A stretch of 21,124 nucleotides of DNA from JAXGPF01 sp964650945 (GTDB taxonomy: Bacteria > Verrucomicrobiota > Kiritimatiellia > JAAZAB01), in contig CAZYXU010000053.1 in assembly GCA_964650945.1 (NCBI GenBank), positions 1 to 21,124 of the forward strand. Direction: 5' to 3'. The position numbers and the translations under genes were made by a program. Positions 1 through 7,919 of this stretch are shown piece after piece; the first letter of the stretch is position 1; every line of letters begins with the position of its first letter. Below the pieces are notes generated by a model, which searched no databases, was not told where the DNA came from, and saw only the letters and a list, made by a program, of their open reading frames with translations.

Positions 1-68
1 CCAAACTTGCCTTGTCTTTTCGAACCCCTCGACAAGCTCGGGGAGCGGAATTCGCCACGCGGTGCCCC

Positions 69-106
69 AATTTCGGCCAGGGTGGTGTACCCACCCGGCC
101 GAAATT
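69..106. repeat. strong hairpin (bulged 16-bp stem)
   Basis: The arms AATTTCGGCC (69-78) and GGCCGAAATT (97-106) are perfect inverted complements. Inside them GGGTGG (80-85) pairs with CCACCC (91-96), leaving one bulged A at 79 and a 5-base loop. No T-tract follows on either strand, so it does not look like an intrinsic terminator. It may be a REP-like element or an RNA processing signal for a gene left of the window. Confidence 0.6.
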
Positions 107-233
107 ATCGGAATTTATAAAGTTGTATCTTTTGCTGACTCAAAAAAACACACTGAAATCCGCTCCTACATTGAAGTTTTTACAACTCACCAACAAATTT
201 GTCTTACACCCGTTTTTTCCGGCGGGTGAAATT

Positions 234-239
234 TATAAT
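234..239 (+). promoter_or_regulatory. candidate -10 box for the aldolase gene
   Basis: A perfect TATAAT lies in AT-rich DNA about 100 bases upstream of the aldolase start. No good -35 hexamer sits 16-18 bases upstream (the region reads CGTTTT), and there is no extended TGn. The call rests on the -10 match and position alone. Confidence 0.3.
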
Positions 240-339
240 TGCAAATCCGCGCGGCCGGCGTCTATGATGCTCAAATTCGCGCGGCATTGCGCCGCGGCAT
301 GGCGGTGATGGTTAACGGGCATGGATGAAAGGCGAAATT

Positions 340-996
340 ATGGCGGATGACGTTCGAGCGGAATTAGTGAAGTATGGCGTGAAAATCGCCCAGGCCGGCC
401 TGGTGGCCGGCGCGGGCGGCAACATCAGCGCGCGCGCCGGCGGCACCATCTGGATGAAGCCCAGCGGTGTAGCCATGGATGACATGGCGCCTGAGGATTT
501 GTGCGGCATCGCGCTGGCCGATGGCCGGCAGACCCATGGCGCGCATAAACCGACTTCCGAGGTGAATATGCACCTGGCCGTGTATCGGGGCCGGCCGGAA
601 GTGCGCGCCGTGTTTCACACCCATTCGCCCTGGGCGTCCGGGGTCATCAGTTCCGGCGCGGAGTTGAAAGCCATGTTCGCCGAGTTCGTTTGCGACCTGG
701 GCCGGGTGGGCCGTGTTCCCTATATCACGCCCACCACCGAAAACCTGGCGCGCGCGGTGGGCGACATGGCGGCCGCGCATGACACGATCCTGATGGTCAA
801 TCACGGCATCCTGGCCGTGGGCGTGACCATGAAACAGGCCTACTATCGCTGCGTGGTGGTGGAGGATGCCGCCAAGTCCATGGTGGCGGCCGCCGTGGTC
901 GGCCGCCCGATCTTTCTGACCGACCAGCAAGTGGACGAATTGTCGCGGCTGGACGCCGTCAGCCATCGCGTTAAAACGATGGAAGTGCGCGGTTGA
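340..996 (+). CDS. class II aldolase/adducin family protein (FucA-like)
   Basis: This is a 218-residue zinc-dependent class II aldolase, close in length to E. coli L-fuculose-1-phosphate aldolase (215). Family-defining residues are visible: the GGNIS phosphate-binding segment near residue 26, SGV near 42, the catalytic-type Glu in TSEVNMH (E74), the zinc ligands FHTHSP (H93, H95) and the third ligand in VNHG (H155). By family knowledge it cleaves a sugar phosphate to dihydroxyacetone phosphate and an aldehyde in the cytosol. Exact substrate (fuculose-, rhamnulose- or other phosphate) cannot be decided, and no kinase or isomerase neighbours help. I chose ATG 340 because AAAGG sits 7 bases upstream; an in-frame ATG at 325 lacks a good site. 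The gene stands alone on the + strand, followed by palindromic repeats and the assembly gap. Confidence 0.87.
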   Translation: MADDVRAELVKYGVKIAQAGLVAGAGGNISARAGGTIWMKPSGVAMDDMAPEDLCGIALADGRQTHGAHKPTSEVNMHLAVYRGRPEVRAVFHTHSPWASGVISSGAELKAMFAEFVCDLGRVGRVPYITPTTENLARAVGDMAAAHDTILMVNHGILAVGVTMKQAYYRCVVVEDAAKSMVAAAVVGRPIFLTDQQVDELSRLDAVSHRVKTMEVRG

Positions 997-1112
997 GGCG
1001 GGCAGGGCCTGGCCGCCCTACCAAAGCATTGTGCGGTTATTGGTAGGGCGCGCAGGCCCTGCGCGCCGTCCGCGTCCGTGTGCCGTTCCTGAGGCGGCCA
1101 GGGCCTGGCCGC
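997..1112. repeat. intergenic palindromic repeat cluster abutting assembly gap
   Basis: Directly after the aldolase stop, arm 997-1023 and arm 1041-1067 form an inverted repeat matching at 24 of 27 positions around a 17-base loop. Each arm is itself nearly palindromic: the right arm contains GGCGCGCAG-GCC-CTGCGCGCC. A third related unit at 1096-1110 (GGCCAGG-G-CCTGGCC) ends at the run of Ns. This looks like a REP/MITE-type dispersed element, probably several copies in a row, which would explain why assembly broke here. It is not CRISPR: there is no regular spacer. Confidence 0.65.
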
Positions 1113-1212
1113 NNNNNNNNNNNNNNNNNNNNNNNNNNNNNNNNNNNNNNNNNNNNNNNNNNNNNNNNNNNNNNNNNNNNNNNNNNNNNNNNNNNNNNNN
1201 NNNNNNNNNNNN
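1113..1212. other. assembly gap (100 N)
   Basis: Exactly 100 consecutive Ns, the usual placeholder for a scaffold gap of unknown length. Missing sequence, including whole genes, could lie here, so adjacency of the aldolase gene and the phosphatase gene is not established. The 50 bases right of it (1213-1262) are AT-richer, with no clear terminator for the minus-strand operon. Confidence 0.97.
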
Positions 1213-1262
1213 CCGTTTAATTTACGTCGGAACAATATTGGTTTTGATTTTTCCGGAAAAGG

Positions 1263-1910
1263 CTAATCCGGCCGCGCGAGGAAATGGCCGGCCAGCGCCG
1301 CAAAATTATCGAACGTCAGCTCCGGAATTTCCGGCGCGGCCCGGCCGATGCCGTAAGCGACGAACACGCCATGCGCGCCGGCCTGGCGCGCGCAGGCCAG
1401 GTCGTTGGCGCTGTCGCCGATCATCCATGCGTTGGCCGGCGCAAAGCGCAGTGCCTGCAATGTCCGCAGCAGCGCTTCCGGGTGCGGCTTAAGATTTGCC
1501 ACGCTGTCCCCGCCCATGACGGCGGCGAACAATTTTTCCAGCGCGAAAAAACGCAGCAAGTCCGCGCAGGAGTTGCGCGGCTTGTTGCTGATCAGCGCCA
1601 GGACATGGCCGGCGTCCGCCAGGCGCGCCAGCCCTTCCGCCACGCCGGGGTACAGCGCCGTTTCGTCATGCAGGTGCGCGCGGTAGGCCGCGGCGTTGAT
1701 CGCCACCGCCTCATCGAGATCGGTGCCGGGGGCGTCCCGCAGGGAACGGCTGACCAGCTTGCGGATACCGTCGCCGACGAATTTGGACACCGTCGCCACC
1801 GGCAGCGGCGGCAGCCCGTAATGCCGGCGCATCAGATTGATGCCCGTGCACAGGTCGCGCCGCGAATCGATCAGCGTGCCATCCAGGTCGAATACCAGTA
1901 ATTTGTTCAT
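1263..1910 (-). CDS. HAD-family hydrolase, phosphoglycolate phosphatase-like
   Basis: This is a 215-residue haloacid-dehalogenase-fold phosphatase of the Gph/PGP type. Motif I is FDLDGT (D8 nucleophile, D10), motif II is LISNKP, motif III the Lys in NLKPHPE, and motif IV MIGDSANDL. The helical cap between motifs I and II fits the phosphoglycolate phosphatase subgroup, which clears 2-phosphoglycolate, although this family also contains other small phosphatases. The open frame extends upstream to 2153, but the family begins at MNKLLVFDLDG, so ATG 1910 is the start. It overlaps the stop of the upstream hexosaminidase gene as ATGA (1907-1910) and has no ribosome binding site of its own, which implies translational coupling. 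It is the last gene of a probable ilvC-kinase-GH20-phosphatase operon. Specificity is not provable from sequence. Confidence 0.85.
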   Translation of the reverse strand: MNKLLVFDLDGTLIDSRRDLCTGINLMRRHYGLPPLPVATVSKFVGDGIRKLVSRSLRDAPGTDLDEAVAINAAAYRAHLHDETALYPGVAEGLARLADAGHVLALISNKPRNSCADLLRFFALEKLFAAVMGGDSVANLKPHPEALLRTLQALRFAPANAWMIGDSANDLACARQAGAHGVFVAYGIGRAAPEIPELTFDNFAALAGHFLARPD

Positions 1911-3808
1911 TTGATGCAACTGGGGCTGGCGGCGCGCGGATAGTGGACGACGATGCGTTCGGCCAGTCCCGGCCAGATGGGCTCCAGCTTTTCCGAAAGT
2001 TCCGGGATGTCCGGGCCGCGCCGGGCGGCATAATCCGCCAGGCGTTCCGCCAGGCTGGCCAGGCGCGCCATGAGTCCGCCATAGCGCCGTTCCACCGTTT
2101 CCCAGCCGTGCGGCTTGCAATATTCCAGCCAGTAAGCGCGATGCGTCCGCCATAACTGCTCCACCAGCCGCCGCAATGCCGCCAGGTCGGTATCGGCGAT
2201 TTTTTTCAGCGCGGCGCGGTTGTTGGCCTGATAGGCGGCGGCAAGATCGCGGCGCAGCATGACCTTCAAGGCCAAGGCCCGGGCCAGCAGGGCCGGGTGG
2301 CGCAAATGGCGGTTGTTGGCGCCCGCCCTGGCCGTCTGCTCCAAGCTCTTTGCCAGGGCGCGGTAATGCCGGGCCAGCCGCCGCGGATCGGAGAGCTGCG
2401 GATCAATGATGGCCAGCAGCGGGTCCTGCCAGAGCAGGGCCTTGCTGAGATTGGCGGCGCTGCCATAGGACGTGCCCTGCCGCAGGTAGGGCGGCGAGTC
2501 CAATTCGCTGGCCTTGACGCAGCCGTCGAAATCGGCCTGGCAGATGCCGTGGAAGTTGGCGCGCATCCGGGCGGGGTCGGGATGGCCGGCATAGACGTGC
2601 TCGGCGAAGAATTGCACGCCCGGCAACGCGGAAAACAGGTTATGTTCCGCGCCATCGTCGCCCCACATCGTCATGAAAACTTCGCGCAGCCGGGTTTTCC
2701 TGCAGGCTTGCAGGCAGGCCGCGGTGGCGCTGAAAGACCAGGGGAGGGCCGTCCAGAAGCGGCTCCAGGTATAGATGCCGCCGGCCATGACCGGTTCGGA
2801 GCCCAGGGCGCGGTGGCGCCCGATCCAGTCTTCGTAGAAGGCGGTGTCATGGTGGTAGTAGTCCCAGTAAACCAAATCCACATTGCGCGGGATGGAGGCG
2901 GCCACCTTGGGGGGGATGACGGAATCCTTGTCATAATAGCCGTTGGTCTTGGAGCCCAGCCGGAAATACATGTCGCTCCAGATCATCGGGCGCAGCCCCT
3001 GGGTCCGGCAGATATTGCGCACGCGTTGCAGATGCCGGTTGAGGATGTCGAACGGCCGTTTTTCGCCGAACAATTTACGGAACTGCCCGCTGCCGATGCC
3101 GTGGGCCTCGTCCATGCCGATATGGATGCGCTTGGAGGCATACGGCGCGGCGGCCGCGGCGATGATTTTTTCCAGCAGTTTATAGGTCTGCGGCGCCTGC
3201 GCCAGCAGCACCTTGTCGGTGTCGCGATAACCGGCATAGGCCGGCCATTGCAGGATTTGCTCCAGATGGCCCAGCGTCTGGATGCAGGGGATCATCTCGA
3301 TGCCCAGGGCGGCGGCATACGCGTCCAGCGCGCGCAATTCCGCCGGAGTGTACCGTCCGCGCAGATATCCGAAAAACGGTTCGCCGGCCACTGCGTAGGT
3401 GTCCTCGGTGTACAGCATGAACATGTTCAGGCCCATCAGGGCCGCCTGGAGCATGAATTGTTCCAGGGCGCCCGGCAGGTAGACGCCATTGCGGGAAACA
3501 TCCAGCATCAAGCCCATGGTGTCGAACGCGGCTGTCTCCGTGAAATTGACCGACGCCGGATCGGCAAAGTCGGCGCCCAAGAGCCGGCCCAGCGCCCGGA
3601 AAGCGTCCGTGCGGCGATGGTATCCGATGGCCAGGCCGTCCGGTCCGCCGGCGACTTGCAGTCCCGGCGCGGAGCGCGGCATGAATTTTACCGGCCGGGC
3701 GCGGGCGGTGTTAACGAAACGCCGCGGGTAGGCTTTGGCAAGGATTTGCAGGCCGGACTTCAATTCCGCCGGCGCGGCGTTCAGATTGATTTTAAATGAA
3801 TTATTCAT
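1907..3808 (-). CDS. family 20 glycoside hydrolase (GH20C-type beta-N-acetylhexosaminidase)
   Basis: The 633-residue product matches the cytosolic exo-beta-N-acetylhexosaminidase type GH20C known from Streptococcus and Paenibacillus. Hallmarks are MLDVSRNGVY (101-110), YTEDTY (133-138), IEMIPCIQTLGHLEQ (170-184) and the catalytic Asp-Glu pair in HIGMDEAHGIG (D233, E234), on which substrate-assisted catalysis depends. After the TIM barrel (about 95-430) a helical C-terminal region of about 200 residues follows. No signal peptide or membrane segment is seen, so it should remove terminal GlcNAc or GalNAc from imported oligosaccharides in the cytosol. ATG 3808 lies 42 bases after the kinase stop with only a weak ribosome binding site; the gene overlaps the downstream phosphatase by ATGA. 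Codon use resembles its neighbours. Confidence 0.88.
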   Translation of the reverse strand: MNNSFKINLNAAPAELKSGLQILAKAYPRRFVNTARARPVKFMPRSAPGLQVAGGPDGLAIGYHRRTDAFRALGRLLGADFADPASVNFTETAAFDTMGLMLDVSRNGVYLPGALEQFMLQAALMGLNMFMLYTEDTYAVAGEPFFGYLRGRYTPAELRALDAYAAALGIEMIPCIQTLGHLEQILQWPAYAGYRDTDKVLLAQAPQTYKLLEKIIAAAAAPYASKRIHIGMDEAHGIGSGQFRKLFGEKRPFDILNRHLQRVRNICRTQGLRPMIWSDMYFRLGSKTNGYYDKDSVIPPKVAASIPRNVDLVYWDYYHHDTAFYEDWIGRHRALGSEPVMAGGIYTWSRFWTALPWSFSATAACLQACRKTRLREVFMTMWGDDGAEHNLFSALPGVQFFAEHVYAGHPDPARMRANFHGICQADFDGCVKASELDSPPYLRQGTSYGSAANLSKALLWQDPLLAIIDPQLSDPRRLARHYRALAKSLEQTARAGANNRHLRHPALLARALALKVMLRRDLAAAYQANNRAALKKIADTDLAALRRLVEQLWRTHRAYWLEYCKPHGWETVERRYGGLMARLASLAERLADYAARRGPDIPELSEKLEPIWPGLAERIVVHYPRAASPSCIK

Positions 3809-3850
3809 GATGACGGCGATTGCCTGGCTGCCTGTGTTAATGCTGAACGA

Positions 3851-5476
3851 TCAATACTTGAAATTGCTGGCGCCGATGTATTCGCGCAAGATCGATGTGG
3901 CGGGCACATCGCCGACCGGGGCTTCGAGAAAGTTTTCCAAAAAGCCCTGCAGCCGCCGGGTTTCCGCGTATTCCGGCGCGGAGGGCTTGATGGTCATCAG
4001 CAGCGGCTCGGCCATGGGCTTCAGGACCGCCATTTCGTAGTCCAGGGCCGAGTTGAAGGCGGCGTCCGCCTCGGCTTGGAACGGGAAAATCCAGGTCTTT
4101 TCGCCGCGGCGCACCGACGGCCACATGCGCAGGGTGGCCAACGGCGAATTGCCGCGGTAGAGGTGGTCGCGCACCATGCGGCGCAGCAGGCGGTTGTCGG
4201 TGGTGGAAATGCGGTTGTTGGCGTCAATGTTCAACTGGGTCAGGGCGCTGATGTATATTTTAAATTTGCGGGCGGCGGAAATGCTGGGGGTGAAGCGCGG
4301 GTTGAGCCCGTGAATGCCCTCGATGATCACCATCTCGCCCGGCGCCAGTTGCAGGCGGTCGCCCCGGAATTCCCGCTGCTTGGTTTCAAAATTGAAAAAC
4401 GGCAGTTCGATTTCGCGCCCCTTGATGAGTTCCTGCAAATGGCGGTTGAAGAGCGGCACGTCCACAGAGTCAATGTGCTCGTAGTCCGGCCGGCCGGCCG
4501 CATCGCGCGGGGTATCGGCGTCGTTGACGTAATAATTATCCAGCGAGATGGTATCCGTGGCGATGCCGTTGACCCGCAATTGCACGGCCAGCCGTTTGGC
4601 GAGGGTGGTTTTGCCGGCGGCGGACGGGCCGGAAATCAGGATGACTTTCAACTGGCGGCGCCGCGCCGCAATCTGGTCGGCGATGCGGGCGATTTTCTTT
4701 TCATGGAAGGCCTCGGCCATGCGGATGAATTCGGCGATCCGGCCGCGGTAAATCAATTCGTTCAATTTGCCGACGTTGCTGACGCCGGCCATCCGGCCCC
4801 ATTGCTTGTGTTCGTGAAAAATGCGGAATAAATGCGGCTGATCGCGGAACGGGGCGATCCGCGCGGGCCGGCGCATATCGGGGAATTGCAGCACCAGGCC
4901 GGGCGGGTAGTGGATCAGCTTGAAATCCGGCAGCGCGCCGGTGGACGGCGCCAGGGGGCTGTAAGCCAGGTCGGTGAAAGGGCCGCATGCGTGCACGACC
5001 ACCATGGGCGGGTTGCGGAACCGCAGCAAATCCGCCTTATCCCGCTGGCCGGTTTGCTCGAATTGCGCCACGGCTTCCTCGAAAGCCAGGCGGTGGCGGA
5101 GGATGGACAGGTTGCGCCGGATATCGCGGCGCATAGCCAGCTCCAGCTTCCGCGTCTGCGCGGCGGTGATGTGCCCGCCGCAGGCGGTGTCGAAGCTGCA
5201 GAAAAAGCCGGCGCCGAAGGAATGCTCCACCGTCAGCCGGCAATCCGGCAGCGCCGCGGCGGCCGTCTTGGCCAGCAGGAACACCAGCGAGTTGCGGTAC
5301 ACGCGCATCCCCAGCGGGTCCTGGCGGGTGAGAAAACGGACGCGGCAATTGACCGTCAGGCGGTGCGAAAGGGAGCAGACCTCGTTGTTGACCAATGCGG
5401 CAATCGGCGGCGGCGCGCCCGGTTTCCGCCGGGCCGGCAGGCAATCGCCGGGAGTAGTCCATGCCGGCCGGCGCAA
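3851..5476 (-). CDS. nucleoside (uridine) kinase with N-terminal ThrRS-like domain
   Basis: The product (541 residues from TTG 5476) belongs to the two-part nucleoside kinases of the phosphoribulokinase/uridine-kinase family. An N-terminal part related to the TGS and second additional domains of threonyl-tRNA synthetase (about 25-230; GMRVYRNSLVFLL, TVEHSFGAGFFC) is followed by a P-loop kinase (about 275-480) with Walker A GPSAAGKTT (283-291), SLDNYYV and VIIEGIHGLN. It probably phosphorylates uridine or a similar nucleoside with ATP in the cytosol. The start is a problem: homology is visible from about residue 24 (PIAALVNNEV), no ATG or GTG occurs between the upstream in-frame stop and there, and the only early start is a TTG at 5476 in the loop of a perfect hairpin. 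The first part of the TGS-like domain may be missing. It lies 35 bases after ilvC and 42 before the GH20 gene. Confidence 0.8.
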   Translation of the reverse strand: MRRPAWTTPGDCLPARRKPGAPPPIAALVNNEVCSLSHRLTVNCRVRFLTRQDPLGMRVYRNSLVFLLAKTAAAALPDCRLTVEHSFGAGFFCSFDTACGGHITAAQTRKLELAMRRDIRRNLSILRHRLAFEEAVAQFEQTGQRDKADLLRFRNPPMVVVHACGPFTDLAYSPLAPSTGALPDFKLIHYPPGLVLQFPDMRRPARIAPFRDQPHLFRIFHEHKQWGRMAGVSNVGKLNELIYRGRIAEFIRMAEAFHEKKIARIADQIAARRRQLKVILISGPSAAGKTTLAKRLAVQLRVNGIATDTISLDNYYVNDADTPRDAAGRPDYEHIDSVDVPLFNRHLQELIKGREIELPFFNFETKQREFRGDRLQLAPGEMVIIEGIHGLNPRFTPSISAARKFKIYISALTQLNIDANNRISTTDNRLLRRMVRDHLYRGNSPLATLRMWPSVRRGEKTWIFPFQAEADAAFNSALDYEMAVLKPMAEPLLMTIKPSAPEYAETRRLQGFLENFLEAPVGDVPATSILREYIGASNFKY

Positions 5477-5490
5477 GCGCCGGCCGGCAT
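5461..5490. repeat. perfect 14-bp hairpin between ilvC and the kinase gene
   Basis: ATGCCGGCCGGCGC (5461-5474) and its exact complement (5477-5490) surround a 2-base centre. The stem overlaps the first codons of the nucleoside kinase and contains its TTG start in the turn. No T-tract follows, so it is not an intrinsic terminator. It resembles a dispersed REP-like palindrome or a translation-blocking mRNA structure. Confidence 0.75.
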
Positions 5491-5511
5491 CCAGAACTAT
5501 CGTAATGGTTT

Positions 5512-6609
5512 TTATGCCGAACGGCCCTTGATGCCCTTGGTGTTTTTATCCAGCGCGCGGGCTTTCTCGCGCGGGCGCAGGTTGCGCACCGCCAGCCCCG
5601 CCTGCCACATTTCGGAATTGCGGAGCGCGGCCAGTTCCTTCGCAACCATGGCCGGGTAATCGGGCCGGCTGCAGACCGCCAGCACCCGGCGCGTCTCCTG
5701 GCCGGTTTTCACCGCCTGGTAGAGCTGCTTGAAGACCGGCAGGGTGGCTTTTTTGAATTTCGGCTTCCAGTCCAGCGCGCCGCGCTGCGCGGTGGCGGAG
5801 CAGTTGGCGAACATCCAGTCCATGCCGTTCTCATCCACCAGCCGGATCAGGCTCTGCGTGAGTTCCTCGACCGTCTCGTTGAAGGCTTCGCTGGGGGTGT
5901 GGCCGTGGGCGCGCAGGACATCGTATTGGGCCTCCATCACGCCGGCCAGGGCGCCCATCAGCATGCCGCGCTCGCCCGTCAGGTCGCTGTACACTTCGCG
6001 CTCGAAGGTGGTGGGGAACAGGTAGCCCGAGCCGATGCCGATGCCGATCGCCAGGCAGCGCTCGCGGGCATGCCCGGTGGCGTCCTGGAAGACGGCATAA
6101 CTGGAGTTGATGCCGGCGCCCGACAGGAAATTGCGGCGCACGGAAGTGCCGGAGCCCTTGGGCGCCACCATGATCACATCCACGTCGGCGGGAGGGATGA
6201 TCTTGGTCTGGCCGCCGTAAACGATTGAAAATCCATGGGAAAAATACAAGGCCGCGCCGGGCTGCATGTTTTTCTTCACCATCGGCCAGATTTGCTTCTG
6301 CGCGGCGTCGGACACCAGCATCTGGATGATGGTGCCGCGCTGGACGGCTTCCTCGATGTCAAACAGGGTCTTGCCGGGCACCCAGCCGTCGGCGCGGGCG
6401 CGGTCCCAGTCGGCTTTGAATTTGGGCGACTGCCCGATGATGACGCGCATGCCATTGTCTTTAAGGTTGAGCGCCTGGGCCGGGCCTTGCACCCCGTAGC
6501 CGAGGATGGCGATGGTTTCCTTGGACAACACCTTGCGCGCGCGCGCCAAAGAGAATTCCTTGCGCGTGACCACGTTTTCCTTCTCGCCGCCGAAATTGAT
6601 CAAAGCCAT
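5512..6609 (-). CDS. ilvC: ketol-acid reductoisomerase (NADP+)
   Basis: IlvC converts acetolactate or acetohydroxybutyrate to the dihydroxy acids of valine, leucine and isoleucine synthesis, using NADPH and Mg2+. The 365-residue product opens with INFGG and the Rossmann motif GYGVQG (37-42). It has FSHGFSIVYG, APKGSGTSVRRNF, the Mg-binding SDLTGERGMLMG, AFNETVEELTQSL and ANCSATAQRGALDW. These are typical of the longer Bacteroidetes/PVC-type enzyme rather than the E. coli or Bacillus forms. Start ATG 6609 is supported by GAGGAGAA about 7 bases upstream. A sigma70-like promoter lies at 6674-6701. It is the first gene of a minus-strand operon with a nucleoside kinase, a hexosaminidase and a phosphatase. 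No ilvB/ilvN or leucine genes are in view, so the branched-chain pathway genes must lie elsewhere. Confidence 0.95.
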   Translation of the reverse strand: MALINFGGEKENVVTRKEFSLARARKVLSKETIAILGYGVQGPAQALNLKDNGMRVIIGQSPKFKADWDRARADGWVPGKTLFDIEEAVQRGTIIQMLVSDAAQKQIWPMVKKNMQPGAALYFSHGFSIVYGGQTKIIPPADVDVIMVAPKGSGTSVRRNFLSGAGINSSYAVFQDATGHARERCLAIGIGIGSGYLFPTTFEREVYSDLTGERGMLMGALAGVMEAQYDVLRAHGHTPSEAFNETVEELTQSLIRLVDENGMDWMFANCSATAQRGALDWKPKFKKATLPVFKQLYQAVKTGQETRRVLAVCSRPDYPAMVAKELAALRNSEMWQAGLAVRNLRPREKARALDKNTKGIKGRSA

Positions 6610-6673
6610 TTGCGTTCTCCTCGATATGGATTAATTAGACTTGCGCGGTTACCCACCCGCAAAACAAAATCCT

Positions 6674-6701
6674 ATAGTATGCTTTTGGCGCGGCAGGTCA
6701 A
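6674..6701 (-). promoter_or_regulatory. sigma70-like promoter of the ilvC operon
   Basis: On the minus strand a -35 TTGACC (6696-6701), a 16-base spacer and a -10 TACTAT (6674-6679) precede ilvC, giving a leader of about 57 bases. The region is distinctly AT-richer than the flanking genes. No T-box, leader peptide or clear attenuator hairpin is visible in the leader. Confidence 0.5.
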
Positions 6702-6730
6702 CCTTAATTTGGAATCAACTTCATTTGGAA

Positions 6731-7858
6731 TCAGATGATGCCTTTGATGTATTTGGCCTGCGCCAGCCGCCAGAAAGTTACAAAGCAAGCCGTCAGGGGT
6801 ATGGCCAGCACCATGCCGAAAATTCCGCCCAGCGCCGTGCCCCAGAAGAACACCGCGAAGATGATCGCCACCGGGTGCAGGCCGGTGCGCCCGGCCATGA
6901 TGCGCGGGGTCAGCACATAGCCTTCCACCATCTGCACCGCGGCAATCACGGCGGCTGTCAGCAGCAGCCGGAACCACCCGCCATCGGCCTGGAAATATGC
7001 CAGCGGCAAAGCCATCGCCAGCCCCGCCATGGTGCCCAGGTAGGGAATCAGGTTGAGGAACCCCAGCAGCAGGCCCAGCGCGAATCCGTAGGAAAGGCCC
7101 GCCGCCAGGAACCCGGCGGCATACAGCGCGCCTTGCAGGAGCGCCACCAGGAATTGGCCGCGGAAAAACGCCGTAACGATGCCGGTGAATTCCCGGGCCA
7201 GGAAAACCGCGTCCGACCGGGTGTCCGGCTTTAAAAAAGGCAGCCAGGCCCGCGCGCGGGCGGCTGTCGGCGGCTGCATCATCAGGAAGCAGCCGAAATA
7301 AACCGGCAGCACCAGCCAGCCGGCCAGGCCGATGAGTTTGGCGAAGGCGCCGGCGCCGGCGGACCAGGCGGACCGGCCGATGGCCAGGGCGCCGCTGAAA
7401 ATGAAATCGCCCCGCTCGCGCAGGAAAGTCCGGAGCCTGGCGTCAAGCTGGTGGTCCTGGATAAAGGCTGCCACTTGCGGCTGGTGATCGGCAATCGCCA
7501 GGCGGAGATTTTCCAGCCAGTCCGGCAGGCGCGCCAGCAGTTCCGCCGCCTGGTTCACCAGCAGGAATCCGAAGAACCAGGCAAAACCGGCCAGCGGCGC
7601 CAGGATCGAGGCGATGACCGCCAGGACGGCCGGCAGCGGCGGCAGCCGGCCGGCGCGGCGCAGCCATTCGTAATAAGGCCGGGTCACCAGCGAAAGCACG
7701 AAGGCCGCGGCCACCGGCGCCAGGACGCCGGCAAAAAAGGCCGCAAGTTGCGCCATGAACCAGAACAGCCCCATGGTGGCGGCCAGGATCAGCAGGGCCG
7801 CCAGCAGGGTGACGGCGGCGGCGATAGCCTTTTGTTGCGCGGCGCTGAATGCAATCAT
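6731..7858 (-). CDS. AI-2E family transporter (PerM/YdiK-like membrane protein)
   Basis: The 375-residue integral membrane protein has the family's layout: two or three N-terminal membrane helices, a soluble region (about 105-160), then further helices with the conserved stretches GQFLVALLQG, LGLLLGFLNLIPYLG and AVFFWGTALGGIFG, and a final helix near residue 350. Members have been linked to AI-2 export or Na+/H+ antiport, but substrates are mostly unknown, so no transport function is claimed. ATG 7858 has GGAG about 9 bases upstream. It is divergent from the histidine kinase gene across a 96-base gap and lies 121 bases before ilvC, which has its own promoter; it is likely a single-gene unit. 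Confidence 0.88.
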   Translation of the reverse strand: MIAFSAAQQKAIAAAVTLLAALLILAATMGLFWFMAQLAAFFAGVLAPVAAAFVLSLVTRPYYEWLRRAGRLPPLPAVLAVIASILAPLAGFAWFFGFLLVNQAAELLARLPDWLENLRLAIADHQPQVAAFIQDHQLDARLRTFLRERGDFIFSGALAIGRSAWSAGAGAFAKLIGLAGWLVLPVYFGCFLMMQPPTAARARAWLPFLKPDTRSDAVFLAREFTGIVTAFFRGQFLVALLQGALYAAGFLAAGLSYGFALGLLLGFLNLIPYLGTMAGLAMALPLAYFQADGGWFRLLLTAAVIAAVQMVEGYVLTPRIMAGRTGLHPVAIIFAVFFWGTALGGIFGMVLAIPLTACFVTFWRLAQAKYIKGII

Positions 7859-7919
7859 CGCGGATACTCCATGATGGACAGGCGGGAAAGGTTATGTTAC
7901 TTTGCGAATCCGTGCAGCC

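Larger units (their letters stand above)
1..339. other. non-coding leader region upstream of aldolase gene
   Basis: No convincing gene is seen here. A 98-codon open frame (12-308, +) has no ribosome binding site, crosses the hairpin at 69-106 and has no recognisable protein character. The first about 110 bases are GC-rich and hold inverted repeats. Bases 107-250 are clearly AT-richer than the coding DNA around them, as expected for a promoter region serving the downstream aldolase gene. Confidence 0.6.

Noticed and set aside
12..308. 98-codon frame in the first intergenic region
   Set aside because: No ribosome binding site, runs through a hairpin and AT-rich promoter-like DNA, and has no protein-like pattern.
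843..1235. open frame running through the N gap
   Set aside because: Its continuity depends on unknown bases, and the rest is antisense to the aldolase gene or repeat DNA.
1910..2153. N-terminal extension of the HAD phosphatase
   Set aside because: The extra 81 codons overlap the GH20 gene in another frame, while the HAD fold begins at ATG 1910.
2297..3799. 500-codon open frame on the + strand
   Set aside because: It is entirely antisense to the GH20 gene, which has clear motifs; long opposite-strand frames are expected at this GC content.
5461..5490. hairpin as intrinsic terminator after ilvC
   Set aside because: No T-tract follows on the minus strand and the stem overlaps the kinase coding start.
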